From Sphingomonas sp. JC676 (lineage in GTDB: Bacteria; Pseudomonadota; Alphaproteobacteria; Sphingomonadales; Sphingomonadaceae): a DNA stretch of 64,000 bases. The translations under genes were made by a program, and so were the position numbers. Every line of letters begins with the position of its first letter. Position 1 is the first letter of the stretch. Below, in pieces: positions 42,325-50,111 of this stretch. The notes below the pieces were generated by a model. That model did not search any database. It had not been told where the DNA came from and worked only from the letters and a program-made list of their open reading frames with translations. The DNA lies in NCBI RefSeq assembly GCF_014489075.1, contig NZ_JACTGR010000006.1:124001-188000 (forward strand), in the 5' to 3' direction.

Positions 42325-42528
42325 CCGGATAAGTTGACACGGTTGACACCTGCTATGTCGAAAAATCTTCTTCCCCGACTTTTCGTCGTAGCGAGCGCTC
42401 CGAGCGGTAGCCGGATACCCTAACGTCCCAAACTCACAGGTTCTTCGCGCGCCTGCGCGCGTGACCGGATCATATTCGCGATGAGAAAGAGCCGCCCCCG
42501 GATCGGCTCCGAAATCCTACATTGCAAG
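42325..42528 (+). repeat. Dispersed about 200-bp intergenic repeat, copy B
   Basis: See copy A for the shared blocks. In this orientation it begins with a TTGACAC-GG-TTGACAC direct repeat, continues with a hairpin-forming segment (CGAAAA with TTTTCG, 42359-42384) and an internal GC-rich arm, and ends GAAATCCTACATTGCAAG. It fills nearly the whole gap between the DUF4169 gene and feoB. Confidence 0.85.
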
Positions 42529-42540
42529 GCCTGGCCGGCC

Positions 42541-44397
42541 CTACAGCCCCAGCCCCACCGCGCTCCAATAGGTGATCCCCGCCGCGGCATAAGCGAGCGC
42601 GAACAGATAGCCGACCATGAAGGCGGGCCATTTCCAGCCATTGGTCTCGCGCCGCGTGACGGCGATCGTCGAGATGCATTGCGGCGCGAAGACGAACCAC
42701 ATCAGGAAGGCAAGCGCGGTCGGCAGGGACCAGTGCGCCTGTAGATTCTGGCGGATCGTCGCCTTACCGGCGTCTCCTTCGGGATCATCGACAGCGTAGA
42801 CGGTACCGATCGCCGCGACCGCAACCTCACGCGCCGCCATTGCCGGGATCAGCGCAAGCGCGATGTCGCGGTTGAAGCCGATCGGCGCGACCAGCACCTG
42901 GAGGCCGTTGCCGATCCGCCCGGCGATCGAATAATCGACCTTGGAGATGTTGCTCCCCTCGGGCGGCTTGGGGAAGCTGAGCAGCGCCCAGAGCACCACG
43001 GTGGTGAACAGGATGATCGTGCCGGCGCGCTTGAGGAAGATTTCCGCGCGTTGCCACAGCCCAAGCACCACGTCGCGCAAGCGCGGCAGCTGGTATTTGG
43101 GCATTTCCATCATGAAGCCCGAGGTCGCGCCCTTCGTCACGGTGTGGCGGAGCACGAGCGCCGCGCCGAACGCGCCGACGATGCCGAAGATGTAGAGGCA
43201 GAAGAGCACGAAGCCCTGCAGACCGATGCCGGGCAGGATGTTTCGATCGGGAATCAGCGCGCCGATGATGATCGTGTAGACCGGCAGCCGCGCCGAGCAG
43301 GTCATCAGTGGGGCGATCAGGATCGTCGTCAGCCGGTCCTTCTCGTCCGCGATAGTGCGGGTCGCCATGATGCCGGGAACCGCGCAGGCGAAGCTGGAAA
43401 GCAAGGGAATGAAGGCGCGGCCCGACAGGCCGACGCTCGCCATCACCCGGTCCATCAGGAAGGCGGCGCGGACCATATAGCCTGTCGCCTCGAGCACGAG
43501 GATGAAGGCGAACAGGATCAGGATCTGCGGCAGGAACACCACCACCGCGCCGACGCCGGCGATAACGCCGTCCAGGATCAGCGACCGGAGGAAGCCGGCG
43601 GGCAACAAGCCGCCCACCGCATCGGACAGCATTGCCATGCCCGCCTCGATCCAGCCGATCGGGGTTTCGGACCAGGCGAACACCGCCTGGAACATCAGGA
43701 ACATCAGCCCGAGCAGGATGATCGGGCCGGAGACCGGATGAAGCGCGATCGCATCGAGACGGTGGGTCCAGCGGCGCGCGGCGGTCTCCGACACCGTGAC
43801 CGCGGTGGCGATCTGGCGGGCGCGGCGCTGCAGCACGACGATATCGTGCTGAACGCCGGCGCTGGGGCGGATCTTGTGGACACCCTTCACCACTTCGGCG
43901 AGCCGGACCTTGAGGTCGTCGAGACCGCGACGGCGTACGGCGACGGTAGGCACCACGGGGACGCCGAGCTCGCGCTCGAGCGCATCGGCATCGAGCGTCA
44001 ACCCGTCGCGCTCGGCGAGATCGACCATGTTGAGCGCGACGACGATCGGCAGGCCAAGCGCGATCAACTGAAGCGTGAAGCGCAGGTGATTGTCGAGGTT
44101 CGACGCGTCGATCACGGTGATGATCGCGTCGGGCAGCCGCTCACCCTCCTGCTTGCCGAACAGCACGTCGCGGGTGACCGCCTCGTCGGGGCTCGACGGA
44201 TCGAGGCTGTAGGCGCCGGGCAGGTCGAGCAGCTCGACCGGGCGGCCATCGGGCAGGGCCATTCGGCCGGCGTGGCGCTCGACAGTGACGCCGGGATAAT
44301 TGCCGACCTTCTGACGGGCACCGGTCAGCGCGTTGAACAGCGCGCTCTTGCCGGCATTGGGGTTGCCGACCAGCGCAACCAGCGGGGCGGGGTTCAT
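42541..44397 (-). CDS. feoB: Ferrous iron transporter FeoB
   Basis: 618 aa. N-terminal G domain: G1 VALVGNPNAGKSALFNALTG, switch I KVGNYPGVTVERHAG, G3 LLDLPGAYSLDPSSPDE, G4 ALNMVDLAERDG. A helical spacer is followed by about eight membrane helices with two Gate-type segments (FIPLLSSFACAVPGIMATRT; LLLPLTCxxRLPVYxxxxxA-like LIAPLMTCSARLPVYTIIIG). Start ATG 44397 lies one base after the feoA stop. Imports Fe2+; no FeoC is evident. Confidence 0.95.
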   Translation of the reverse strand: MNPAPLVALVGNPNAGKSALFNALTGARQKVGNYPGVTVERHAGRMALPDGRPVELLDLPGAYSLDPSSPDEAVTRDVLFGKQEGERLPDAIITVIDASNLDNHLRFTLQLIALGLPIVVALNMVDLAERDGLTLDADALERELGVPVVPTVAVRRRGLDDLKVRLAEVVKGVHKIRPSAGVQHDIVVLQRRARQIATAVTVSETAARRWTHRLDAIALHPVSGPIILLGLMFLMFQAVFAWSETPIGWIEAGMAMLSDAVGGLLPAGFLRSLILDGVIAGVGAVVVFLPQILILFAFILVLEATGYMVRAAFLMDRVMASVGLSGRAFIPLLSSFACAVPGIMATRTIADEKDRLTTILIAPLMTCSARLPVYTIIIGALIPDRNILPGIGLQGFVLFCLYIFGIVGAFGAALVLRHTVTKGATSGFMMEMPKYQLPRLRDVVLGLWQRAEIFLKRAGTIILFTTVVLWALLSFPKPPEGSNISKVDYSIAGRIGNGLQVLVAPIGFNRDIALALIPAMAAREVAVAAIGTVYAVDDPEGDAGKATIRQNLQAHWSLPTALAFLMWFVFAPQCISTIAVTRRETNGWKWPAFMVGYLFALAYAAAGITYWSAVGLGL

Positions 44398-44398
44398 C

Positions 44399-44671
44399 TC
44401 AGGCGGCCGGAGTGACGTGGATCGCGGCGGCGACATGGCGGCGCAGCGCCACGGTCATGCGACCAATGCGGCAGGCGATCGGTCCGCCGCCGAAAAAGCT
44501 CGAGCGATGCAGCAATTCGACCTCGACTCCCTCGTCCAACCCGAGCTCGCGCAGGCGCCGCGCCTCGGGCTTTGCGAGCGCGTCCCAATCGACGGCCGAG
44601 ACCGTTCCGGGGCGTTGGCGCGGTAGATGTGCGAGTCGAACAGGCACGGGAATCGCAGCGGGGGCATTCAT
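44399..44671 (-). CDS. feoA: Ferrous iron transport protein FeoA
   Basis: 90 aa SH3-like protein needed for FeoB function: EARRLRELGLDEGVEVELLH, FGGGPIACRIGRMTVALRRH. Start taken as ATG 44671; an in-frame ATG at 44683 is equally possible because neither has a clear Shine-Dalgarno. Directly upstream of feoB, with a Fur-box-like sequence over the start region. Confidence 0.88.
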   Translation of the reverse strand: MNAPAAIPVPVRLAHLPRQRPGTVSAVDWDALAKPEARRLRELGLDEGVEVELLHRSSFFGGGPIACRIGRMTVALRRHVAAAIHVTPAA

Positions 44672-44674
44672 GCT

Positions 44675-44693
44675 GCGATTCATTATCAATAAC
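44675..44693 (-). promoter_or_regulatory. Fur-box-like site at the feoA start
   Basis: GTTATTGATAATGAATCGC on the minus strand matches the 19-bp Fur consensus at 13 positions by eye. Position right at the feoA start would allow repression by iron-loaded Fur. Confidence 0.35.
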
Positions 44694-44736
44694 ATCGGGA
44701 CCGCGCTAGTGGTGGCTTACCCTAGCCTTATAGCAG

Positions 44737-45393
44737 TCAGGCGACCGGATAGCGCAGCCGGCCGATGAATCGCGACAGGCTGGGGCGATGCTCGGTGCGG
44801 GCGATGAACTGCGCCTTGGCCTTCTCGAAGCGCATGATGCCCTCGATCCGGCGGCCCAGAAAGGCGCGGGTATCGGCATGGCCTTCGCTCTCGTCACCCA
44901 GGAAGACGGTGACCGTCGCACCATAGACGCCCGCCAGGATCGCGCGCTTGGTATAATGGTTATAGTCGGTCGCGGTGTCACCCGCGGCGCGCCACATCGA
45001 ATCGGCCGCGCGCCAGCCGAGCCGGGCACCCCTGGCCGCATTCTGGGGCATGGCGAGGATCGCGAGCGCGCGGCCGAGCGCGTCGCGGTGCGGGGCGACC
45101 AGATCGAGGCGCGCCTCGACCAGTGCGGTGATCCTCTGGCGAATCTTCATCGCGGCGAGCTGCTCGGGCGTGAAACGCGCCAGCATCGCGGCGTCGATCG
45201 TGGCGAACCAGGCATCGATCATCGAGACCGGGCCGTCCGAGAAGGCGAGATGCGCGACGTCGCGGTCAACGCCCGCCGCATCGGCGGCGGCATCGACTGC
45301 ACGCGCGTTCCAGCCGTCGAATGCGGCATTGGCAGCCAAAGCGGGCGCCAAAGCGGAGCGGAGTTCGTCGAGAGTCGCGTCGGCCAGGTCCAT
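44737..45393 (-). CDS. COQ9 family ubiquinone biosynthesis protein
   Basis: 218 aa, TetR-like helical fold in the N-terminal half (AFDGWNARAVDAAADAAGVD) and the COQ9 lipid-binding C-terminal region (LGWRAADSMWRAAGDTATDY, NHYTKRAILAGVYGATVTVF). COQ9 assists ubiquinone hydroxylation in mitochondria and in alphaproteobacteria. Its start overlaps the EamA stop by one base. Confidence 0.85.
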   Translation of the reverse strand: MDLADATLDELRSALAPALAANAAFDGWNARAVDAAADAAGVDRDVAHLAFSDGPVSMIDAWFATIDAAMLARFTPEQLAAMKIRQRITALVEARLDLVAPHRDALGRALAILAMPQNAARGARLGWRAADSMWRAAGDTATDYNHYTKRAILAGVYGATVTVFLGDESEGHADTRAFLGRRIEGIMRFEKAKAQFIARTEHRPSLSRFIGRLRYPVA

Positions 45394-46322
45394 TACGCCG
45401 ATTTAGGCTCCTGAGCCGGCGAAGCAACCCGCGGTCCGCCGGCGCGGACCAGCACCAGCGCCGCCGCGACCAGGGCCGCACCGATGAAATCGGGCACGCC
45501 GAGGCGCTCGCCATAGGCGAACCAGCCCACGGTTCCAGCGACGATCGGCTGGGTGAGCAGCGCAATGCCGACAACGAGCGGCGAGAGATGGCCGATCGCA
45601 TAGATCATCAGGCCCTGCCCCAGCACCTGGCTGGCCAGCGCGAGCCCGATGAGCACACCCCATTTCTCGGGCCAGATCGTCTCGTTCAGCACCCAGGCCG
45701 CAACGAGCAGCGGGAGCGCACTGGCGAGCGTCGACAGAGCGAGCGCGGGAATCGGCGCCATCGCCGAGCGGACGCGCGCCATCAGGATGAAATAGACGGT
45801 GTAGAGCGTGCCCGCGATCAGACAGAGCAGGTCGCCGGCAAGATGCTTGGGCGACATCTCGTAGGAGCGGCCGAGCAGCAAAGCGGCGCCGGCCGCGGCG
45901 AGCAGCAGTGCGAAGCCCTGCGAGCGCGTCGGCCAGGCGCGCGCGACGAGGAAGCCGTAGATCGGGAACATCAAGGTCGCCGAATTGCCGAACAAGGTGG
46001 CGTTGGCGAGCGTGGTGCGCAGGATGCCAAGATGCCAGCTCGCCAGATCGGCGGCGAAGGCGATACCGCCGAACGCGATCAGCAGCCACAGGCCGCGCGC
46101 GCTGGCGAAGGGCCGCCGCGAGGTCGCAAAGGCGAGGATGACCAGCAGCGGCGCGGCGAGCGCGATCCGCCAGAATCCCGCCGCGACCGGCCCGACATCG
46201 GCGAGCCGCACGAACCAGGGGCCGAAGGCGAGCGCGATGTTGCCGCAGAGCAAAGCCGCCAACGGCAACATATGCGCGGTTTCGCTCGTGAGAGTTTTTC
46301 TTGGGGACCCTGAATCGTGCAT
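45393..46322 (-). CDS. EamA/DMT family transporter
   Basis: 309 aa with ten predicted membrane helices in two EamA repeats (LPLAALLCGNIALAFGPWFV; FGNSATLMFPIYGFLVARAW; LIAGTLYTVYFILMARVRSA; GIALLTQPIVAGTVGWFAYG). Probable exporter of metabolites; substrate unknown. ATG 46322 is used here; an ATG at 46271, right before the first helix, is possible. Divergent from the old yellow enzyme gene. Confidence 0.85.
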   Translation of the reverse strand: MHDSGSPRKTLTSETAHMLPLAALLCGNIALAFGPWFVRLADVGPVAAGFWRIALAAPLLVILAFATSRRPFASARGLWLLIAFGGIAFAADLASWHLGILRTTLANATLFGNSATLMFPIYGFLVARAWPTRSQGFALLLAAAGAALLLGRSYEMSPKHLAGDLLCLIAGTLYTVYFILMARVRSAMAPIPALALSTLASALPLLVAAWVLNETIWPEKWGVLIGLALASQVLGQGLMIYAIGHLSPLVVGIALLTQPIVAGTVGWFAYGERLGVPDFIGAALVAAALVLVRAGGPRVASPAQEPKSA

Positions 46323-46378
46323 GGCGCCCTGTAGCGCCCTATTTTCGCTGCGTCACAACAGAAGGGGTTTATCCCGAT

Positions 46379-47488
46379 ATGCCGAGCCTGTTCGATCCGA
46401 TCCAGCTGGGCGCGATCCACGCGCCGAACCGGATCTTCATGTCGCCGCTCACCCGCGGCCGCGCGACCCGCGAGCATGTGCCGACGCCGATCATGGCCGA
46501 TTACTACGCCCAGCGCGCCGGCGCGGGGCTGATCATCTCCGAAGCGACCGGCATCAGCCGCCAGGGGCTGGGCTGGGCCTATGCGCCGGGGCTGTGGACC
46601 GACGAGCAGACCGAGGCGTGGAAGCCGGTGGTGCAGGCGGTGCACGATGCCGGCGGCCGGATCGTCGCGCAGCTCTGGCATATGGGCCGGCTGGTCCATC
46701 CAGATTTCCTCGACGGCGAACCGCCCGTCTCGGCCTCCGCGACCACCGCGCCGGGCGGGACGCGCACCTATGCCGGCGAGCATGCGGGCGAGACCAAGCG
46801 GCCTTATGGCCCAGCGCGGCCGCTGCGCACCGACGAGATTCCCGGCATCCTCGACGATTATGCGAACGCCGCGACCAACGCGATCCGCGCGGGCTTTGAC
46901 GGGGTGCAGATTCGCGCCGCCAATGGCTATCTGATCGACCAGTTCCTGCGCGACAATTCGAACTTCCGCGACGATCAATATGGCGGGTCGATCGAGAACC
47001 GTATCCGGCTGCTGCGCGAAGTGACCCAGCGCGTGACCGACACGATCGGCGCCGACCGCACCGGCGTGCGCCTGTCGCCCAATGGCGAGGTGCAGGGCGT
47101 CAACGACAGCAACCCGGCGCCACTGTTCGAGGCGGCGGCCGGAGCGCTGGACGATATCGGCATCGCCTTTCTCGAGATGCGCGAGCCGCGGCCCGACGGG
47201 ACGCGCGGCAGGCCCGATCATCCGCCGGTGCATCCGGTGATGCGCAAAGTGTTCAAGGGTCCGCTGGCACTCAACGCCGATTATCATGGCGACGACGCCC
47301 AGGCGACGCTGGACGCGGGCGAGGCCGATGCGATCGCGTTCGGCCGACCCTTCCTCGCCAATCCGGACCTGCCGCGACGGATCGCCGAGAAGCTGCCGCT
47401 CAACCCGCAGCGCGAGGACCTGTTTTATATCGGCGGGGCCGAGGGCTATACCGATTATCCGAACTGGGACGAGGCTCAAGCCGCCTGA
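46379..47488 (+). CDS. Old yellow enzyme family NADH:flavin oxidoreductase
   Basis: 369 aa FMN-dependent TIM-barrel ene-reductase of the NemA/OYE type: NRIFMSPLTRGRATREHVPT, YYAQRAGAGLIISEATGISR, IVAQLWHMGRL, FLRDNSNFRDDQYGGSIENR, and GEADAIAFGRPFLANPDLP. The substrate-anchoring pair, usually His-x-x-His/Asn in the GVEIHxANGYL motif, reads GVQIRAANGYLIDQF here, with Arg replacing the first His. ATG 46379 follows AAGGGG. Reduction of activated alkenes or nitro compounds is expected if the change is tolerated. Confidence 0.9.
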   Translation: MPSLFDPIQLGAIHAPNRIFMSPLTRGRATREHVPTPIMADYYAQRAGAGLIISEATGISRQGLGWAYAPGLWTDEQTEAWKPVVQAVHDAGGRIVAQLWHMGRLVHPDFLDGEPPVSASATTAPGGTRTYAGEHAGETKRPYGPARPLRTDEIPGILDDYANAATNAIRAGFDGVQIRAANGYLIDQFLRDNSNFRDDQYGGSIENRIRLLREVTQRVTDTIGADRTGVRLSPNGEVQGVNDSNPAPLFEAAAGALDDIGIAFLEMREPRPDGTRGRPDHPPVHPVMRKVFKGPLALNADYHGDDAQATLDAGEADAIAFGRPFLANPDLPRRIAEKLPLNPQREDLFYIGGAEGYTDYPNWDEAQAA

Positions 47489-47892
47489 TCGAAGCCGTCG
47501 ACCCACCTGGTAACGCCGGCGCGCGCCTGCTTGTGCAGCTTGGGCTGCACAAGCAGCACGAACAGCAGGATCGGGAAGAACGGCCAGAGCAGGAAGCTGA
47601 GCGCGACGCAGACCGCGACGACGATGGCGACCGCGAAGCGGAGATTCTTGATCTGCTGCCGCGACGCATGGTTCAGCCGCACGGTGCGCGGCGCCTTTTC
47701 GTCGAACCAGGGCTGGGTGGTGAAGACCGAGCCATCATCCACCCCGGCGGGACTGCGCTGGACCGGCGGTTGCGCCGGAGCGCCGCTGGCGGGATGTTCG
47801 TGCACCGGCGCGCCGGTCAGCGTATCGATCACCACGAGCCGCCGGCCCTTTTCCACGACGCGATAGCGGGTGGGCGGCGGCTTCATCTGCAT
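47476..47892 (-). CDS. Hypothetical membrane protein
   Basis: 138 aa. A polar N-terminal half (RYRVVEKGRRLVVIDTLTGA) is followed by two closely spaced hydrophobic stretches (RFAVAIVVAVCVALSFLLWP, FFPILLFVLLVQPKLHKQAR). No family recognised. It converges on the OYE gene with a 13-base overlap and lies five bases upstream of ribH's 3' neighbour region, reading in the same direction as the riboflavin genes. Confidence 0.6.
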   Translation of the reverse strand: MQMKPPPTRYRVVEKGRRLVVIDTLTGAPVHEHPASGAPAQPPVQRSPAGVDDGSVFTTQPWFDEKAPRTVRLNHASRQQIKNLRFAVAIVVAVCVALSFLLWPFFPILLFVLLVQPKLHKQARAGVTRWVDGFDQAA

Positions 47893-47897
47893 ATGCG

Positions 47898-48317
47898 TCA
47901 GCCGAAGCGGCTCTTGAGCGCCAGCATCGCCAGCGCCGCCTTGGCCGCTTCGCCGCCCTTGTCCTTCTCGTCAGGCTTGGCACGCGTCAGCGCCTGGGCT
48001 TCGTTCTCGACTGTGAGAATGCCGTTGCCCACGCATACGCCGTCCATCGACAGCGCCATCAGCCCGCGCGCGCTTTCGCCCGCGACGATCTCGAAATGAT
48101 AGGTCTCGCCGCGGATCACCACGCCCAGCGCAACGAAGCCGTCATAGCGGCCGCTCTCCGCCGCCATCGAAACCGCACCGGGAATCTCGAGTGCGCCGGG
48201 GACGGTGATCGTTTCGTGGCTGTGCCCCGCTTCCTCGATCGCGGCGCGCGCTCCGGCGAGCAGCAGATCGTTCAGATGCGAGTAGAACCGCGCTTCGACG
48301 ATGAGAATCCTGGCCAT
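47898..48317 (-). CDS. ribH: 6,7-dimethyl-8-ribityllumazine synthase
   Basis: 139 aa, penultimate enzyme of riboflavin synthesis. Motifs: ILIVEARFYSHLNDLLLAGA, TVPGALEIPGAVSMAAESGR, FVALGVVIRGETYHFEIVAG with the catalytic His. Start overlaps the end of the RibBA-like gene by one base. Standard length for the icosahedral or pentameric enzyme. Confidence 0.94.
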   Translation of the reverse strand: MARILIVEARFYSHLNDLLLAGARAAIEEAGHSHETITVPGALEIPGAVSMAAESGRYDGFVALGVVIRGETYHFEIVAGESARGLMALSMDGVCVGNGILTVENEAQALTRAKPDEKDKGGEAAKAALAMLALKSRFG

Positions 48318-49453
48318 TAGCTATCCATATCGATCGGCCGCTCGCCGACGATCGACAGGCCATAGCCGTCGAGACCGATGAGGGTGTGGTGGGTGTTGGT
48401 GAGCAGGACCATGTCCTGCACGCCGAGCTCGGTGAGGATCGACGCGCCGACGCCGTAATCGCGCAGCTCGTCCATGTCCTTGGGAGCGATCGTGCCCGCT
48501 TTGGCCTGGAGCGCGAGCGTGAATTGGTCCGGGCGCGGCTTGTTGATCACGACGACGATGCCGGCGCCTTCCTGGCCGATGATCTCCATCGAGCGGCGCA
48601 GCAGCCCGCCGCGCGCGCCCTCCTCGCCGAATATGTCTCCGAACGGCGAAAGCGCGTGCATGCGGACCAATATCGGCTTGGTGGGATCGACCTTGCCCTT
48701 GACCAAAGCGACCTGCTCGCTCGCGGTCGCCTTGTTCCAGAAGGTTACCGCGGCCCACTCGCCGCCATATTCGCTGATGAAGCGGGCTTCGGCGCGCTTC
48801 TCGACGAGATGGTCGTGGCGGCGGCGATAGGCGATCAGATCGCGGATCGTGCCGATCTTGAGATTGTGGAACTGGGCGAAGGGGACGAGATCGTCCATCC
48901 GCGCCATCGTCCCGTCATCCTTCATGATCTCGCAGATCACGCCGGAGGGATTGAGGCCCGCGAGCCGCGCGACGTCCACCGCCGCCTCAGTATGGCCGGT
49001 ACGCACCAGCACGCCGCCATCGCGCGCGACCAGCGGGAAGACATGGCCGGGCGTGACGATGTCTTCCTTGGACTTCGACGCATCGATCGCGACCGAGATA
49101 GTACGCGCGCGGTCCGCCGCCGAAATGCCGGTGGTGACGCCTTCACGCGCCTCGATCGAGACGGTGAACGCGGTTTCGTGGCGCGTGCCGTTGGCACGGC
49201 TCATCAGTTCGAGGCCGAGCGCGTCGACGCGCTCCTTGGTCATCGCCAGGCAGATCAGGCCGCGGCCATATTTCGCCATGAAGTTGATCGCATCGGGCGT
49301 CGCCATCTGGGCGGGGATGACCAGATCGCCTTCATTCTCGCGATCCTCGTCATCAACCAGAATGAACATCCGGCCGTTGCGGGCCTCGTCGATCAGTTCC
49401 TCGGGAGTCGAGAGGAAGCCGTGGCGCAGGCGCGCCAGTTCAGGACTTGGCAC
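48317..49453 (-). CDS. 3,4-dihydroxy-2-butanone-4-phosphate synthase with degenerate GTP cyclohydrolase II domain
   Basis: 378 aa RibBA-like fusion. The N-terminal DHBP synthase domain is intact: GRMFILVDDEDRENEGDLVI, KYGRGLICLAM, FTVSIEAREGVTTGISAADR, TPGHVFPLVARDGGVLVRTG. The C-terminal GTP-cyclohydrolase-II-like domain (VRMHALSPFGDIFGEEGARG) lacks the three zinc-binding Cys found in active RibA (CxxGDxxxSxxCDC pattern). It is therefore expected to supply only the butanone branch, like RibBX-type proteins. Overlaps ribE by 14 bases. Confidence 0.9.
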   Translation of the reverse strand: MPSPELARLRHGFLSTPEELIDEARNGRMFILVDDEDRENEGDLVIPAQMATPDAINFMAKYGRGLICLAMTKERVDALGLELMSRANGTRHETAFTVSIEAREGVTTGISAADRARTISVAIDASKSKEDIVTPGHVFPLVARDGGVLVRTGHTEAAVDVARLAGLNPSGVICEIMKDDGTMARMDDLVPFAQFHNLKIGTIRDLIAYRRRHDHLVEKRAEARFISEYGGEWAAVTFWNKATASEQVALVKGKVDPTKPILVRMHALSPFGDIFGEEGARGGLLRRSMEIIGQEGAGIVVVINKPRPDQFTLALQAKAGTIAPKDMDELRDYGVGASILTELGVQDMVLLTNTHHTLIGLDGYGLSIVGERPIDMDS

Positions 49454-50048
49454 GAAGCGCCTCCATACGCTGGAGATAGCGTGCGAGCACGTCGATCTCG
49501 AGATTGACCGCCTGGCCGGGCTTCAGATCGCCGAAGGTGGTGACAGCCGCGGTGTGCGGGATGATGTTGAGCATGAATTCGACGCCGTCTTCGGTGTCAC
49601 GCACGTCGTTGACGGTCAGCGAGACGCCGTCGACGGTAATCGAGCCCTTGGGCGCGACATAGGGCGCGATTTCGGAACCCGCGGCGATCGTCACGCGGTG
49701 CGAGCCGCCTTCCTCGTGCACGTCCTTCACCGTGCCGATGCCGTCGACATGGCCGGTGACGATATGGCCGCCCAATTCATCGCCAAGGCGCAGCGCGCGT
49801 TCGAGATTGAGTCGGCGGCCGGCGGTCCATTGCCCGTCGGCGGTGCGCGAGGTCGTCTCGCCCGACACGTCGAACGCCATCCAGCCCGGCCCCTTGTCGA
49901 CCACCGTCAGGCACACTCCCGAACAGGCAATCGAGGCGCCGAGATCGATCGCGTCGGTCTCATAGATGGTGGAGACGCGGACGCGCAGGTCGCCCTGGCG
50001 CTCGGCGGCTTCGATTGTGCCGATATCGGAGACGATTCCAGTAAACAT
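49440..50048 (-). CDS. ribE: Riboflavin synthase, alpha subunit type
   Basis: 202 aa with two lumazine-binding repeats: MFTGIVSDIGTIEAAERQGD with IACSGVCLTVVDKG, then GGHIVTGHVDGIGTVKDVHE with GSITVDGVSLTVNDV. Converts two lumazine molecules to riboflavin. Located between ribD and the RibBA-like gene; also called ribC in some organisms. Confidence 0.94.
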   Translation of the reverse strand: MFTGIVSDIGTIEAAERQGDLRVRVSTIYETDAIDLGASIACSGVCLTVVDKGPGWMAFDVSGETTSRTADGQWTAGRRLNLERALRLGDELGGHIVTGHVDGIGTVKDVHEEGGSHRVTIAAGSEIAPYVAPKGSITVDGVSLTVNDVRDTEDGVEFMLNIIPHTAAVTTFGDLKPGQAVNLEIDVLARYLQRMEALRAKS

Positions 50049-50062
50049 CAGGAGTCCCTACA

Positions 50063-50111
50063 GCGCCTCATGCGGGCGGAAAACCGGTTCCCGCTTTTCC
50101 TCATGAGGCGC
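50063..50111. repeat. Alphaproteobacterial palindromic repeat at the ribD/ribE junction
   Basis: GCGCCTCATG (50063-50072) and CATGAGGCGC (50102-50111) are perfect inverted arms. The centre has GCGGG/CCCGC and GGAAAA/TTTTCC pairs around AACCGGTT. It resembles the GGAAAACCGG-type dispersed palindromes of alphaproteobacteria. One arm overlaps the ribD 3' end. Confidence 0.65.

Noticed and set aside
34059..42528. The inverted repeat copies as ends of a composite transposon
   Set aside because: The DNA between them holds housekeeping genes (tyrA, hisC, metX, ssb), there is no transposase, and a third remnant lies inside.
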